Both the position numbers and the translations under genes were made by a program. DNA of 64,000 bases from Steromphala cineraria. Taxonomy: Eukaryota; Mollusca; Gastropoda; Trochida; Trochidae. The stretch spans positions 53,483,727 to 53,547,726 of the forward strand of contig OU744732.1 of assembly GCA_916613615.1 (NCBI GenBank), given 5' to 3'. The notes under the pieces were generated by a model that did no database searches, was not told the origin of the DNA, and was given only the letters and a program-made list of their open reading frames with translations. Positions 10,640-22,360 of the stretch are shown here, piece by piece (positions within the stretch are counted from its first letter, which is position 1; each line of letters begins with the position of its first letter).

Positions 10640-11620
10640 TGATGTGTACCTGTATCACGATATATTCGATTGTTTCACGAATCACGGTTGATGTTCACCA
10701 GGCTTAAGAGCAACATTCAACTTGCAACACCTCGGCAAATGTGAATTAGTTATAACTAAATAATAAGAGACCTTTATCGAAATAGCGTTGTTCATAATTG
10801 AATCAAAGACAAGATTAATAACAATATAGATTTTTTTAGATTAAAAATGGAAAATTAAAAAGATAAAATATATAGATAAATGATTATGAATATACTTTAG
10901 CCTACCGATCGAAAGCCTTGTCATCACGTTTGGTAGATGTCCTTCTTAATATACAATTCTAGTATCCTATGTTTATTGACAGGTGCGACGAATATGAGAA
11001 CTCGTGTCTTCCTTATGTCTAAGTTATCAAAGCATTTATTAAAATTAAAAAAATATTTTTACTAAATTAGAAATTATTTCCCTTTAAGTGTGTTTATCAG
11101 TGCAAACAAACATGATACTAATAAGAAAAAACCCCCTGAAATATCAAAACCGGATTAGTGTGGCGAAGCAGATGAAAATAGGTCTGAATAGGATTTTAAA
11201 TCTACATTAACTTATCAAATCATGTTCTAAATGTATTCTAACTGGAATGATAAATGCTATGTGAATCTGAACACGCAAATATGACATTAGGATATTCATT
11301 AGGAATGTATCTACGTTTATTTAGTATATCATGTTCTCTTAGTATTTATATTCTAAGTTAAAAAAGGTTTAAGGATATATGAATTTGAACACGCATGTTT
11401 ATCAAATATAATTCCCTTTAGACTATTAAACTAAAGCGCCAAGTAGGTATGACATAGATAACATTTTGCTAAGTTTAAACATGCCCCCCGCAAAAAAAAA
11501 AAGCTAGTGGTCAGTTTTCGGGCAAAATCCTACAAAGATATAGAACACATGTAACATTGTAATTTTTGGGATCACATATCTTTCAATAGGATACGTCTTT
11601 GTACTGCCAAATATTACAAC
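10640..11620. other. No recognised feature
   Basis: AT-rich intergenic DNA between two tandem arrays. No open frame with a recognisable domain, no RNA gene and no clear inverted termini were seen. Confidence 0.4.
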
Positions 11621-11625
11621 TGTTT

Positions 11626-12600
11626 TGTCCATTGCAGATAGTGTTATCCAAATATAACAAATCATTGTACTTGATAGTTAGTGTGATCAAAATATAACAA
11701 TATACAATTATAGACTGGTGATGAGGTCAATACCTGTTGTTATAGACCCGAGGAAAACAATATCGACCTCGGACTAAAAGTCAATAGCTGTTTTTATAGA
11801 CCCGAGGAAAACAATATTGACCGAGGATAAAAACAGGTATTGACCGAATTCACCAGTCCATAATTGTTTTATTATGTCTCGGTAAAAAAAAGCTCAAGCT
11901 CAAGCTCAATATCACTTTTGGTCGGACTCGGGGTCATGGGGGTCAAGTCAATATCAATTCCTGTCGACTGTCACGTGACCGGTTCTCGACCAATCGGATT
12001 GCCGGAAAATTACGCTCGCAAAAAAAATCATTGTACTTGATAGTTAGTGTGATTCAAAAATAACAAATCATTGTACTTGATAGTTAGTGTGATTCAAAAA
12101 TAACAAATCATTGTGCTTGATAGTTAGTGTGACCCTAATATAACAAATCATTGTACTTAATAGTTAGTGTGACCCAATACAACAAATCATTGTACTTGAT
12201 AGTTAGTGTGATCCTAATATAACAAATCATTGTGTTTAATAGTTAGTGTTATCCAAATACAACAAATCGTTGTACTTAATAGTAAGTGTGATCCTAATAT
12301 AACAAATCATTGTACTTGATAGTTAGTGTGATCCGAAATGTAACAAATAATTGTGTTTAATAGTTAGTGTGATCCAAGTATAACAAATAATTGTGCTTAA
12401 TAGTTAGTGTGATCCAAGTATAACAAATAATTGTGCTTAATAGTTAGTGTGATCCAAGTATAACAAATAATTGTGCTTAATAGTTAGTGTGATCCAAATA
12501 TAACAAATAATTGTGCTTAATAGTTAGTGTGATCCAAATATAACAAATCATTGTATTACATGTATAACAGTTAGTGAGATTCCAAATGTAACAAATCTTT
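11626..12600. repeat. 40-bp tandem array interrupted by an insertion
   Basis: Period 40 bp, with a consensus near AACAAATCATTGTACTTGAT followed by AGTTAGTGTGATCCAAATAT. About 1.6 copies lie at 11626-11702 and about 14 at 12024-12600. The final copies decay. The two parts are separated by about 320 bp of unrelated DNA that interrupts one monomer, so the array was originally continuous. No coding capacity. Confidence 0.88.
11703..12023. mobile_element. Inverted-repeat insertion inside the 40-bp array
   Basis: Inverted repeats at 11705-11738 and 11839-11872 share CAATTAT.GACTGGTGA and GGTCAATACCTGTT. Between them is a direct duplication containing TATAGACCCGAGGAAAACAA. A further 150 bp (11873-12023) with AGCTCAAGCTCAAGCTCAAT and TCACGTGACC lies between the second repeat and the point where the array resumes. 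The whole block interrupts a 40-bp monomer, so it moved in after the array formed. No coding capacity; family unknown. Confidence 0.7.
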
Positions 12601-13187
12601 GTAGTAAAACAGATACAGACTAAAGCAAACTATTGTAATATAACAGTTACGGTGTTCTAAAATTAAGTGTGATCCGAAATGTAACAAATCCTTGTGCAAT
12701 TGCAGATTGTGTGAACCCAAATATATACAATGTTACAGCTATATGAAAATATGTTATAATACAAATGGTAAAAATTGGAAACTCAAATAGACAGATAGAG
12801 ACAACCACTAACCTGTACCCATGCTGTTGAAATATAACTGTCACACAACCGGTTTGCCCAACCTGCAACGAATCCTCGAACCTTATTTCTGATTGGCCCT
12901 GACATCCTGTTTTACAGTTTAACCAATACTTTGAGTCTAAATTCGTTATTTACAAATTTCATTAGATGTTTTTGTCGTCGTGTAATCCAATTGGTACTGT
13001 CTTGATTTTGTGTGTGGTCATTTCGTAATTTAATTCAAATCTCGGTTTTAAAGGAGTATCTTTTTTGTCTATGTACATTCTTGGGATTCGCCGTATTTAA
13101 TTTTCGAAAAAGCATACATACAACTTTTACTGCTGTGTCATTGACGAGTCTTCCTTGTTTTGTTTTAAAGGAGCATATTTCATTTAA

Positions 13188-13535
13188 AGGGGCAGTAGCA
13201 CGTTTTTAGGGGAAATAAAGGCCGATGTCAGGAAAATGAAAATAAATGGTTCCAATTTAAAGACAATGTATTGAAACTAAATGAAGCAGTATGAAATCAA
13301 ATATAGAATGTAAAATTTAGCCATTCGATTCCCTTTTCTTACACAAAATGAATTTATGGTGTTCACACAAAAATGGCTGCCAATGGACTTTATGGTATAC
13401 TTTATAATTTGTCCTCTGATAATGGATGATTGGTTTGCGTACTGAGATTTTTGACGCTATCAACATAATACATTTAGCATTTATGTACAATAATCAGTGA
13501 ACAATTGAAAATAGAAATTTACTACTACTGCCTCT
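13188..13535. mobile_element. TTAA-flanked MITE, copy 1
   Basis: 348 bp with inverted ends AGGGGCAGTAGCA and TGCCTCT, flanked by TTAA on both sides (13184-13187 and 13536-13539). The interior shares CAGGAAAATGAAAATAAATGG, GCCATTCGATTCCTTTTTCT-like and GTGTTCACACAAAAATGGC blocks with three other copies in this window. The TTAA duplication suggests mobilisation by a piggyBac-type transposase; that is inference from target choice. Confidence 0.85.
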
Positions 13536-13539
13536 TTAA

Positions 13540-14569
13540 TCAATACCTAAAAGATGTGTTTTGTAATTTGTATACATTAAAGAACAAACATTTTTTCTCG
13601 AAGAAGCATGGATATTTTTGAATGTTTTAAGGGTTGTGGTTGCTTTCTTATGCCAATTAAATCTTGTTGGTCGAAGAATATGTCTGATACGGTATCAAAA
13701 TCACACACGCGGTCGGTTTGGTTTATCTAAGAATGTTTTATGGTTTAGTTGTGTTTTAATGAGATTGGCCTTAAACACACATATTAAAAAGAATGATTCT
13801 TTCCATCACTATTTGAAGACAACTTTCTCCGAAATAGGCATAAATGTATAGTAAGCCTTTGTTACCTACTATATAACGTGGAGCATTTTTTTCTTATGGT
13901 TAGCTTTTGTATTTATTTTAATCTACATCTATAATATAAGGGGTGTATACTTCATTACCTTTGTCTACCTCCTGTAATATAGATTGTTCAATAACATTTC
14001 AGTAAAGATATTAAATATCATTTGTAACTTTTAGAATTTAGCCCATGATACAGTATTGTCGAGATTAAATTTCTTTGCTAGGTAGGTCCGAGGCTTTGCC
14101 AAGTATTTTCATCAGTATCATACAAGGAAACATACGTTTTGAAAAATTGTTCATGTAGGTTCATAGTTTGTAAATAGCTTTTGATGTAACGAAGTAGAAT
14201 ATTAATTTGAGACAAACATGACATGTGGCCTTTGGTAATAGAAACCAATGTCAGTTTGATTGAAATTGACCGGGATATAAAAGTAACTAAACATTGTCGT
14301 TATCGGGAATCGAACTCGTTTTATCAGAAAGCTTCCTCTCCACTTGCTGAAACAAGTTAGAGCGGATTAAAAACCAATCATCATCAATCAAATCACGTGT
14401 TCGTTTTAAATAGTCATTAGTGGTGATCATGAGTAACGATTGGTACGCCGGAGTTGTCTGTTTTAGTGGATACAAACTGTTGCCGGAGCCCTTGCGATTG
14501 GCTATATGAGTAATGTCAGAAACATGCTACAAACGTGGGTGCGGTTAGACCATGACGGATTTGGAATGA
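13540..14569. other. No recognised feature
   Basis: AT-rich DNA. Open frames at 13618-13851 (+) and 14287-14475 (-) show no domain or codon pattern that I can support. Near 14300-14325 a GTTCGATTCCC block (minus strand) resembles a tRNA B box, but no matching A box or cloverleaf was found. Confidence 0.35.
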
Positions 14570-14860
14570 AGGGGCAGTAGGAAGTTTCTTGAAATGTTTG
14601 TATTTTAAATTTTACACTGATAATTGGCCATGGATCTTAATGCTTGATATAATAATCTGATAGTGACAAAAAATCTCATTACACAAATTAATCATCCATA
14701 TAGTCAGAGAACACTTGAAATTATAAAGATTCACATATGGTCCATTAATTGGCAGCCATTCTTTGTGAACACCTTAAATTCATTTTGTGTAAGAAAAAGG
14801 AACCGCATGGCTGTACTCTACATTATATATTTGATTTAATACCGCTTCATTTTGTTTATA
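14570..14860. mobile_element. TTAA-type MITE, copy 4 (truncated)
   Basis: Starts with AGGGGCAGTAGGAAG and carries the same interior blocks as copies 1-3 in the orientation of copy 3 (TAATCATCC, TTGGCAGCCATT, GTGTAAGAAAAAGGAACCGCATGGC). Similarity fades near 14860, the second inverted end is missing, and there is no TTAA at the left edge. It is an old, deleted copy. Confidence 0.7.
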
Positions 14861-16190
14861 TATATCCCGATAAAGTTTTTAATTTTGTTTTATTCCTTGG
14901 AGCCCAGTCGACGTTTAATAACGTGTATCGAACAGAGCTGATGTCTAATATTTCTTTTTCAAACCGTTCACCAAGTCGATCGAAAACCAACAACATCTAT
15001 TAATTGCTTAAGAATTAATGCTTCGAAACATTTCATACATTCCAATTTGTCTTGGCTGATAATATAGTTAATTCTGCAATGTTTTGAACATCTGGCTGCG
15101 AAGTCGCGGCGCAATTTTAGTTTCCACGTGCTATCGGCACTTTTATATATACTATATATACTAAACTATATAGACTTGTTGAAGCGGAGGAGTTATAATC
15201 AGAGTGATAAACTACCGATCATTTGATCAAAGTTTTTTATTACCTCGCAATGGTACATGTATGGTATGAAAATCGATTGGCTGGTTTTAAACTAAATCAA
15301 TCTTTTGTTTTACTAAATAGTACTAAAAAAGCGAATCTCACCAAAGATATATATCAAATATATCAACACAAGTCATAACATTGTGACGTCGTTATGTTTA
15401 TGACGTCACAGCACTGAGACGTCATTACTGATGATAGATTATGTTTGTGATGTCATATCCCTGCTAATGACAGGGCATTGTTCAAAATCTACTGTCAAAA
15501 CGATATCTGCTAGGAGATATCGCTTGATCTTCTACAAGCGATATGTCCTGTGGAACACAGTTTTGGATGATAAAGTCAGGTCTCTTTGTTATATACTCAC
15601 TTAACATACAAACTAAATAATGATATTAAAGTTATCAAACTTGATTTATTTGACATTGTACCAACATTGCATAAAGAACCTAAAACGATTATAATGAAAG
15701 TTCTTATAAGATTATAAATTACATCATGATGTTTTACCCTTCGTGATAGAGTGTAGGGGTTGCAAACAAACATAAAAAAATACTGGGCACCTTCAAAGTT
15801 TTACTCAAAGTTTCTTTCCTCATTACCGGTGCGAGTCTATGATTTGATTTTGAAGTTTGTTCACTTGCTTGTGGATCTCAGTGCAATTATCATGTAATTT
15901 GGCTTTCATTTTGACGTCAATAAAACAACTCAAGGAGCACTGATACATGATCACTAACTGTCTCTGTGTGAAACAACAATTCTTAAAACATATATTTGGT
16001 CACTGCTCCTGAATGGCAATGCTTGGCATGGTTTAATTGTGAAATTAAGATTTTTCTCAAATTTCAAATAAAATAATCCATACTGACGTAAGATAAAAAT
16101 TAGCACAATTACATTGCATTTGTGTAAATGGACAAATATGACTTGGATTTAATCGCTTATGAAGGATTTTGTAGAGCGAAATGAAAAATA
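14861..16190. other. Non-coding DNA with a cluster of CRE-like palindromes
   Basis: No gene recognised. At 15385-15445 there are TGACGTCG, TGACGTCA and AGACGTCA sites within 45 bp, followed by TGATGTCA at 15458. Similar clusters occur near 29905 and 53254. Around 15512-15550 short inverted repeats (GATATC...GATATCGCTTG...CAAGCGATAT) could form a small stem. No evidence connects these to a promoter. Confidence 0.4.
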
Positions 16191-16195
16191 GCCCT

Positions 16196-16840
16196 GGTCA
16201 CTTCAATGTCCTTCAAAACTGTTATCTGTTGGGTATGACATACGAATATGTTAACACAAGTAAATCTTAACTTCCGTTGTGAAATTTCAATATTATCCGT
16301 TTCGTTTTCGCAATGCTAGGATGGTAAGGCGTTAAAAATTACATGAAATTTTATATACATACAATGTTGGTAAGTGAATAAACTTAAGTTACGCAGCTGT
16401 AGTTTGTGTTATGAAAAGAACAAAAGGAACGGAACTTTGTACAGAAATAAATATGAGCATCGTATTGTAACTATTATCGAAATTCTGACCCCTGGTCACT
16501 TCGATGTCCTGCCAAACTAAACGCTTTTCTGTTGGGTATGACATACGAATATGTTAACGCGAAGTGAATCTTAACTTACGCTATGACATACGAATATGTT
16601 AACGCAAAGTGAATCTTAACTTACGTTATGACATACGAATATGTTAACGCAAAGTGAATCTGAACTTACGTTATGACATACGAATATGTTTACGCAAAGT
16701 GAATCTTAACTTACGCTATGACATACGAATATGTTAACGCAAAGTGAATCTTAAATTACGTTTTGAAATTTCAACATTATCCGTTTCGTTTTCGTCATGC
16801 TAGGATGCCTCAAAGGCATTCAAAGTTACATAATATTTTC
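16196..16840. repeat. Dispersed repeat, two copies, one with an internal 45-bp array
   Basis: Two neighbouring copies (16196-16330 and about 16490-16840) share CCTGGTCACTTC, TCTGTTGGGTATGACATACG, ATTATCCGTTTCGTTTTCG and ATGCTAGGATG. In the second copy a 45-bp segment (ATGACATACGAATATGTTAA and CGCAAAGTGAATCTTAACTTA) is repeated five times in tandem. A third copy of the same family, without the expansion, lies at 52826-53005. Confidence 0.8.
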
Positions 16841-17640
16841 ACTTAAATACGTAGGCAAGCTGTTGGTTTTATTATGAATGGATAAACAAAACGGGACTTC
16901 CACAAAGATACGAATATGAACACCGTATTCTAACTGACTGCATGAACAAAATGTCTTGAGTGAATTACAAAGCCGCGATAAGAAAATGTCCTGTCAAGGC
17001 AGTGTCTAGAATTACATCTTTGGTCATATGAACGTGACAATATGCATTTAAATTTGGTCTTACGTGAATAACGAATAGAATAGGAATAGGAAACGAATAG
17101 CAATAGTCTTAAAGGTAAATTATTTGATCTCACGAAAAAAAATTAATGTGACCATTTGACAATAGCTATTCAAAATATAGCGTATTATGTTCGGCTAAAG
17201 TTGAACTGAGTGTGATGCTAAATTGGTAATATTCGCAATTTCTCGATAAACCATAATCAAGGTCAGTGGTTTAACATCCCCCCCTGTGAAACTTAATATG
17301 TTATGAACAAATAATACAAAAGCTATGCACTTTTTTTATGATGAATATGTATGAGATTGAAATGATACTTTCATACATAATTCTTTCTAAATATATCCTT
17401 TTATAACCTTTTTCTTATCTAATGTTTATAAACTTACTTACATCGGGATTCAACTGAAATTATTTTCTATCCTATATGCTACTTACTTTCTTGAAACGGG
17501 TTACACTCGCGGTGGCGGTAGTCAGAACTGTATACACACGTGCATGTTACGTACTTTGAAAACTAGTAACAAATATAATACTTGCCTATTCCTTCAAGAC
17601 CGCTGTTTTACTATTCCTTATTCTAAGAGGGGCGAGGACG
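16841..17640. other. No recognised feature
   Basis: AT-rich intergenic DNA. A minus-strand open frame at 16930-17133 has low-complexity content and no recognisable domain. Confidence 0.35.
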
Positions 17641-17646
17641 TGTTAA

Positions 17647-17992
17647 AGGGACAGTAGCACTTTAAAAAAAAAATTATGTTTAAATTTTTTTACTGATAAT
17701 AGTACGTTAATGTATTATTTGATAGTGTCAAAAATCTCCATTCACAAACCAATGATCCACAGTCAGAACAAATTATAAAGATTCTCGTTAAAAAAAACAT
17801 TGGCGGCCATTTTTGTGTGAACACCTTTAGGCGGCCATTTTTTGTGTAAGAAAAAGAAATTGCATGGCTGAACTTTACTTTTATAATTTGATTTATTACT
17901 TCTGCATATAGTTTCAATATTTTGTCTTTCAATTGTAAACATTTATTTTCATTTTCCTAACATCACCTTATATTCGCCCTAAAACTTCCCCT
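17647..17992. mobile_element. TTAA-flanked MITE, copy 3 (inverted relative to copies 1 and 2)
   Basis: 346 bp, ends AGGGACAGTAGCAC and AAAACTTCCCCT, flanked by TTAA at 17643-17646 and 17993-17996. The interior carries TCCATTCACAAACCAATGATC and two copies of GGCGGCCATTTTT, indicating a small internal duplication absent from the other copies. Its orientation is the reverse of the copies at 13188 and 19505. Confidence 0.85.
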
Positions 17993-18319
17993 TTAAGACT
18001 TTGAACAATATGTAAGTTTCTCAATCTAAATAAGTTTAGCTCAACAGTTTTTATCACTTCCTACTGTTGATCTAATATCGACCAGTATGAGAGGTCGACT
18101 CCGATGAACTTGTGTGTGCAAATAAGGAACCAGCGAATCGACCAATGAAATTCGGCGTCACTAACAGTTCCTAATTGCGCATTCATTGTGTGAACGAAAT
18201 AAACGTAGGATATCTTATGTCCTGTTCGCAGTGATCATATTTGGGTTGTATGAAATGGTTTTGGTTTTATGATTGATAATATTCACTCTTTTTTTAATTC
18301 TTTGAATAGAAATGAAAGA

Positions 18320-18800
18320 AATTAATTAGATAAGACAGTTATCTCCCCTTACATGCAGTTATTCGTAAGTACTGACATGTACATTTTAAGTTTCTTAAAC
18401 TAAGTGGCTCGACATTGTCCTGTTTTAAATCAAACATAACATCGTTGCTAAACATTAAAACTGTATTTAACAGTAAGTGTTGGTATTTCAAGAGAAATGA
18501 AAGAAATAAGTCTAAAAAAGTTTTGATTACACAGTTATCTCCCCTACATGCAGTTTTACGTAGGTATATTGACATAAACAATACTCAAATTTTGTGATTA
18601 TCATTCGTCGCGTAATGTGCAGCCAGTATTTGTCACATTGTCATTGACAATTAGAAAATCCACTAAACAATTTAAAAATAAAAAATCCCAATCTGAAAAT
18701 ACATCCCAGCAATGGGATTATTCATCGAGTTAAGCTCAATTTTTTAAACATTTTAAGTTTCCTAAACTACATGTAACACTCTCGACATTGTCCTGTTTTA
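18320..18800. repeat. Imperfect tandem duplication, about 190-bp period
   Basis: AGAAATGAAAGAAAT, ACAGTTATCTCCCC and ACATGCAGTT recur near 18309-18360 and 18496-18555. A TTTTAAGTTTC.TAAACTA and CGACATTGTCCTGTTTTA pair recurs near 18383-18430 and 18753-18800. The arrangement suggests an old two-to-three-copy tandem duplication. No coding function recognised. Confidence 0.6.
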
Positions 18801-19029
18801 GATTACAATCGCGACTTCAAACATGCTATCGTAACTATACATGAAAATATACTGAACAGTTACTGTAGTTTATTCAAGATAGAAAGACATATTTAATATA
18901 GTTAAAATTGATAGAACTCGAAGTTTTTATTCTGCTATTTTAATTGTTGGAAGAAATCATCTATCCACGTTTTCCAAACGACATTGTTATCAGCTTTGCT
19001 TTTGCGTTTTATGCCTGACCTGGTTCACG

Positions 19030-19290
19030 AATATTACATAAGTTACCTGTAAACTCAATTGGCCAAGCGTAACATACCCAGGACTGTAAGCTTAGAGTTT
19101 CAATAATCGACAAGTACTGACTTACCTGTTGTGGTTTGTGTTCGTATCATTACTTATATCCTGTAAACATTCTAAGCGTAACACACCCAGTACACACGAC
19201 TGTAAGCTTTGATTTTCAATAATTCAATAATTACTTACTTACCTGTTGATGTATGTATTAATACTCATATCCTGTAATCTATTCTAACTG
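19030..19290. repeat. Tandem repeat, about 120-bp unit, 2 to 3 copies
   Basis: CCTGTAAAC, AAGCGTAACA.ACCCAG, GACTGTAAGCTT, TTCAATAAT and TTACCTGTTG recur in order near 19048, 19161 and (partly) 19272. Copies are diverged. No gene recognised. Confidence 0.6.
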
Positions 19291-19504
19291 AGAGAAAACA
19301 CCTGTACCTACCTTGACACCGTCCTGGTTGCAGCCTCTTCTCATCTTTCGCCTGATTGCACATCAATGTAAGATTGACGTATATAGAATGGCAGTCAAGT
19401 TTATTATGTGGTCAGCCTTTTTTATGATACATACTTATTACTCGATGACAAGGCGATTTTTTAATAGTAAATGGAGAACGATGTATCATGCCACGTGTCC
19501 TTAA

Positions 19505-19860
19505 AGGGGCAGTAGCACGTTTTTAGGGGGAATATAAGGTGATGTCAGGAAAATGAAAATAAATGGTTCCAAATGAAAGACAATGTATTTAAACTAAATG
19601 GAGCAGTAATAATTCAAATATATAACGTAAGGATCAGCCATGCGATTCCTTTTTCTTACAAAAATGAATTAAAGGTGTTCACACAAAAATGGCCGCCAAT
19701 GGATTTTATGTTAATCCTCATACTTTGTCCTCTGATTATGGTTGATTGGTTTGTGTAATGTGATTGTTGACACTGTCAATATAATACATTAGGCATTTAC
19801 TTACCATTATAAGTGCAATTTTTAAAATATAAAATTATCAAAAAACGTGCTACTGCCCCT
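19505..19860. mobile_element. TTAA-flanked MITE, copy 2 (best preserved)
   Basis: 356 bp with near-perfect inverted termini AGGGGCAGTAGCACGTTTTT and AAAAACGTGCTACTGCCCCT, flanked by TTAA at 19501-19504 and 19861-19864. This copy defines the family's ends. The interior is AT-rich and non-coding, with ATGGCCGCCAATGGATTTTA. By its good termini it is probably the youngest of the four copies. Confidence 0.92.
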
Positions 19861-20385
19861 TTAAAAGCGATAAATAAATGAGCTTGTATTGTGAGAATTT
19901 TCGACACGAGATCAAGAAATCTTTGAATCCATTATGAAATCACATTCTCGCGAAACTAATTTAAAGCGAAATCGCGAAATCAAAAAGTAAATACGGAGCA
20001 AAAGCGAGAAATCACTAAATATAGTGGAAACAAAATCACCAATTTGCGAAAAATTTCAGAAGATTACGAATAAAAATAAGTTTCCACTTCTCGCCTTTTC
20101 GTTTCGCTTTTTGTCGCATTTTGAGAGTTGGGCAATAATTTGTTTTTGTGAGGGTAAATATATTGGTTCAGATAAACAGTCACTTTCATTATCCAAATAA
20201 AATCTAATTCTGTACGTCACTGTCGCCCTTGAACTTACTGAACCCATTGGAAAAAGAATTTGGGGTAAGGATTAAAAACATGTCTTCTGAAGTATGGAAT
20301 GGCTATAGATAGCTCATGATTACTCAATTGAATATTTGAAAGCAATACATACGATCTGCCGACAATTTGAAAAACAATATGTCGA

Positions 20386-20520
20386 ACGTCCAAAGCGAAC
20401 TGAACCAGATGGGAATCACCTGGGGCGAAGCCGAGAAGGCTCGAGAAGACTTTATAGGATCGCTCTAAATGGAGGAAACTTGTATTGACCTTATGGTCCA
20501 AACGGAACGAGGATAAGTAA
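20386..20520 (+). pseudogene. C-terminal fragment of a LINE ORF2
   Basis: The + strand reads QMGITWGEAEKARED (about 20407-20450), then, after a frame change near 20455, DRSKWRKLVLTLWSKRNEDK ending at a TAA (about 20459-20521). This is the conserved tail (LTW-EA---A-DR--WR-LV--LWS---DEDK) found at the extreme C-terminus of many invertebrate CR1/Jockey-type LINE polyproteins. No RT domain is present upstream, so it is an isolated fragment. The complementary open frame 20235-20537 (-) is a shadow. Confidence 0.7.
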
Positions 20521-20524
20521 GTAA

Positions 20525-21121
20525 TTAAGTCTGACATTAAACAAACGCAGTTCTTTTGATAACCATGTATTCATATGTTATTTTACTCTATTGACACTAA
20601 AGAAATGTGTTATACACACTTTCGAATAGTTTTATATTGGCTTATTACGGCTTTTAACAAACATTAATTCAACTCAACTCTCTACTTAAATAAAATGTGC
20701 CTACCATTCAATGTGAGGTGTCAAGTCTACTCCTGCACCAAAGGAAAGTTTACACGTTGCATGTTTACACATGTATGCTTTGCTGAGCCTCAGTTTTCAG
20801 AGTAATATTCAGTTTTAGACGTCGCTCACATCCGTCTTTTAAGAGATATGAAATAAGAAAGAAAGAAATATGTATATTTTAGAATTGTGTCAAGCCTAAC
20901 TCTGCACCTCAGCAAAGTGCAATTTATTACCTACGAGGGCATTCATACCGAGGTTTATATTTTTCATTTATCATATAATGGAGGGTGTTATCGATGCAAT
21001 AAAGCTATCTGATAAACTTGGTATCCGATTGCCTCAAAATCTGATAAAGATGCAAATCAGGTCAAAACACGAACTATTTTCTCAGAACTCCATGCATGTC
21101 ATGCGAGTTCTAAAACGGTCA
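20525..21121. other. No recognised gene; host flank of the BEL element
   Basis: AT-rich DNA with a weak duplication (GTGTCAAG.CTA.TCCTGCACC near 20718, related to 20888). A + strand frame starting at 20978 reads about 48 codons before entering the LTR at 21127. It has balanced composition, but I recognise no domain and cannot show that it is an exon. Confidence 0.3.
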
Positions 21122-21126
21122 CTGAC

Positions 21127-21381
21127 TGTAATATTCAACTTTTCGGTTAGTCTCGGATGTGGGCTTCTTAGGGTTCATGGTCAACTCAATCTTCTAACTT
21201 CATATTCATGATATTAATTTAAAGACAAAAGAGAGGTTGAAAACCGTTCCGGTTCTGCCGACATTTTTATTCCGTCCCAGTCAGTGGTTACAACAACACT
21301 GCACGCTCTGCACGAGCGGAAACTCACGGTCACATGACCGGCTTCGTCACATGATCACAAAATCTATTTTTGGCACTTACA
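21127..21381 (-). repeat. 3' LTR of the BEL/Pao element
   Basis: 255 bp, same sequence as 28707-28961 apart from one base at 21305. Terminal dinucleotides are TG and CA in element orientation. It contains GTCACATGACC and ATGTGACGAAG blocks and an AT-rich half. Preceded on the + strand by the target duplication CTGAC. Confidence 0.95.
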
Positions 21382-21779
21382 CTCCGGCCCCTAATTAGTA
21401 ACAACCTGTAACTAATTATTCATTCATATAAGAAAGTGCCATAAATGTCAAGATATTTTAACCAAAACTCAATGTAGAAAAATATATCCTTTAAATTACC
21501 ACTTTGGAAAAATGAATGTATATTCAATCACTTGTAATAATGAAAATGCGACAAAATTACTTTTGAATAAACAAATGAAAACTGAAAATGTCTTTTCTCT
21601 CACTGAAATATCTTATTACTGCCTGTACACTCCATGTGAAAACTTCACAGGTCCTAGGAAATTACAGTCCATAAATTCACAGGCAAAATGATATGACATT
21701 AAGTCACTTGCTAAAATAGAGTCTCATTCAAAATGGAAAGGTCTCTTCGATATTGCATTTAGCAAATTAAAAAGTTCAA

Positions 21780-22285
21780 TTGTACAAGGCCTGCGACCAC
21801 AGGCAAACTGGAAAGTTCACTGGTACATAGCCTGCTATTACACAGGCGAAGTGGAGAGGTCACCGCGACATGGCCTGCTGATATACAGACGAAGTGTAGA
21901 GGTGACTGCGACATGGCCTGCTGGTACACAGGCAAAGTGTAGAGGTGACTGCGACATGGCCTGCTGGTACACAGGCGAAGTGGAGCGGTCACTGCGACAT
22001 GGCCTGCTGGTACACAGGCGAAGTGGAGAGGTCACCGCGACATGGCCTGCTGGTACACAGGCAAAGTGTAGAGGTGACTGCGACATGGCCTGCTGGTACA
22101 CAGGCGAAGTGGAGAGGTCACTGCGACATGGCCTGCTGGTACACAGGCGAAGTGGAGAGGTGACTGCGACATGGCCTGCTGGTACACAGACGAAGTGTAG
22201 AGGTCACCGCAACATGGCCTGCTGGTACACAGGCGAAGTGGAGAGGTCACCGCGACATGGCCTGCTGGTACACAGGCGAAATCAT
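21780..22285. repeat. 43-bp minisatellite in the BEL 3' untranslated region
   Basis: About 11-12 copies of a 43-bp unit containing GACATGGCCTGCTGGTACAC and AGGCGAAGTGGAGAGGTCAC, with degenerate copies at the left. Because 43 is not a multiple of three and the unit lacks stops, consecutive copies are read in rotating frames and long open frames exist on both strands (for example 21851-22378 + and 22032-22313 -). These are by-products of the repeat, not genes. It lies between the integrase stop (22361) and the 3' LTR. Confidence 0.9.
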
Positions 22286-22360
22286 CTGCAAAATTACTTA
22301 CATTCAAAGACACTGTTATTTACATTTTCACATTGTCCTTTGTACTTGGCTGGAAGCAAT

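Noticed and set aside
14287..14400. tRNA or SINE from a GTTCGATTCCC block
   Set aside because: No A box, no cloverleaf and no tail could be found.
20235..20537. 100-codon minus-strand frame as a gene
   Set aside because: The opposite strand carries a recognisable LINE C-terminal tail across the same bases.
20978..21121. A host exon (MEGVIDAIKLSDKLG...) interrupted by the BEL element
   Set aside because: The frame is open, but no family, splice site or continuation beyond the element at 28967 was recognised; kept as unannotated.
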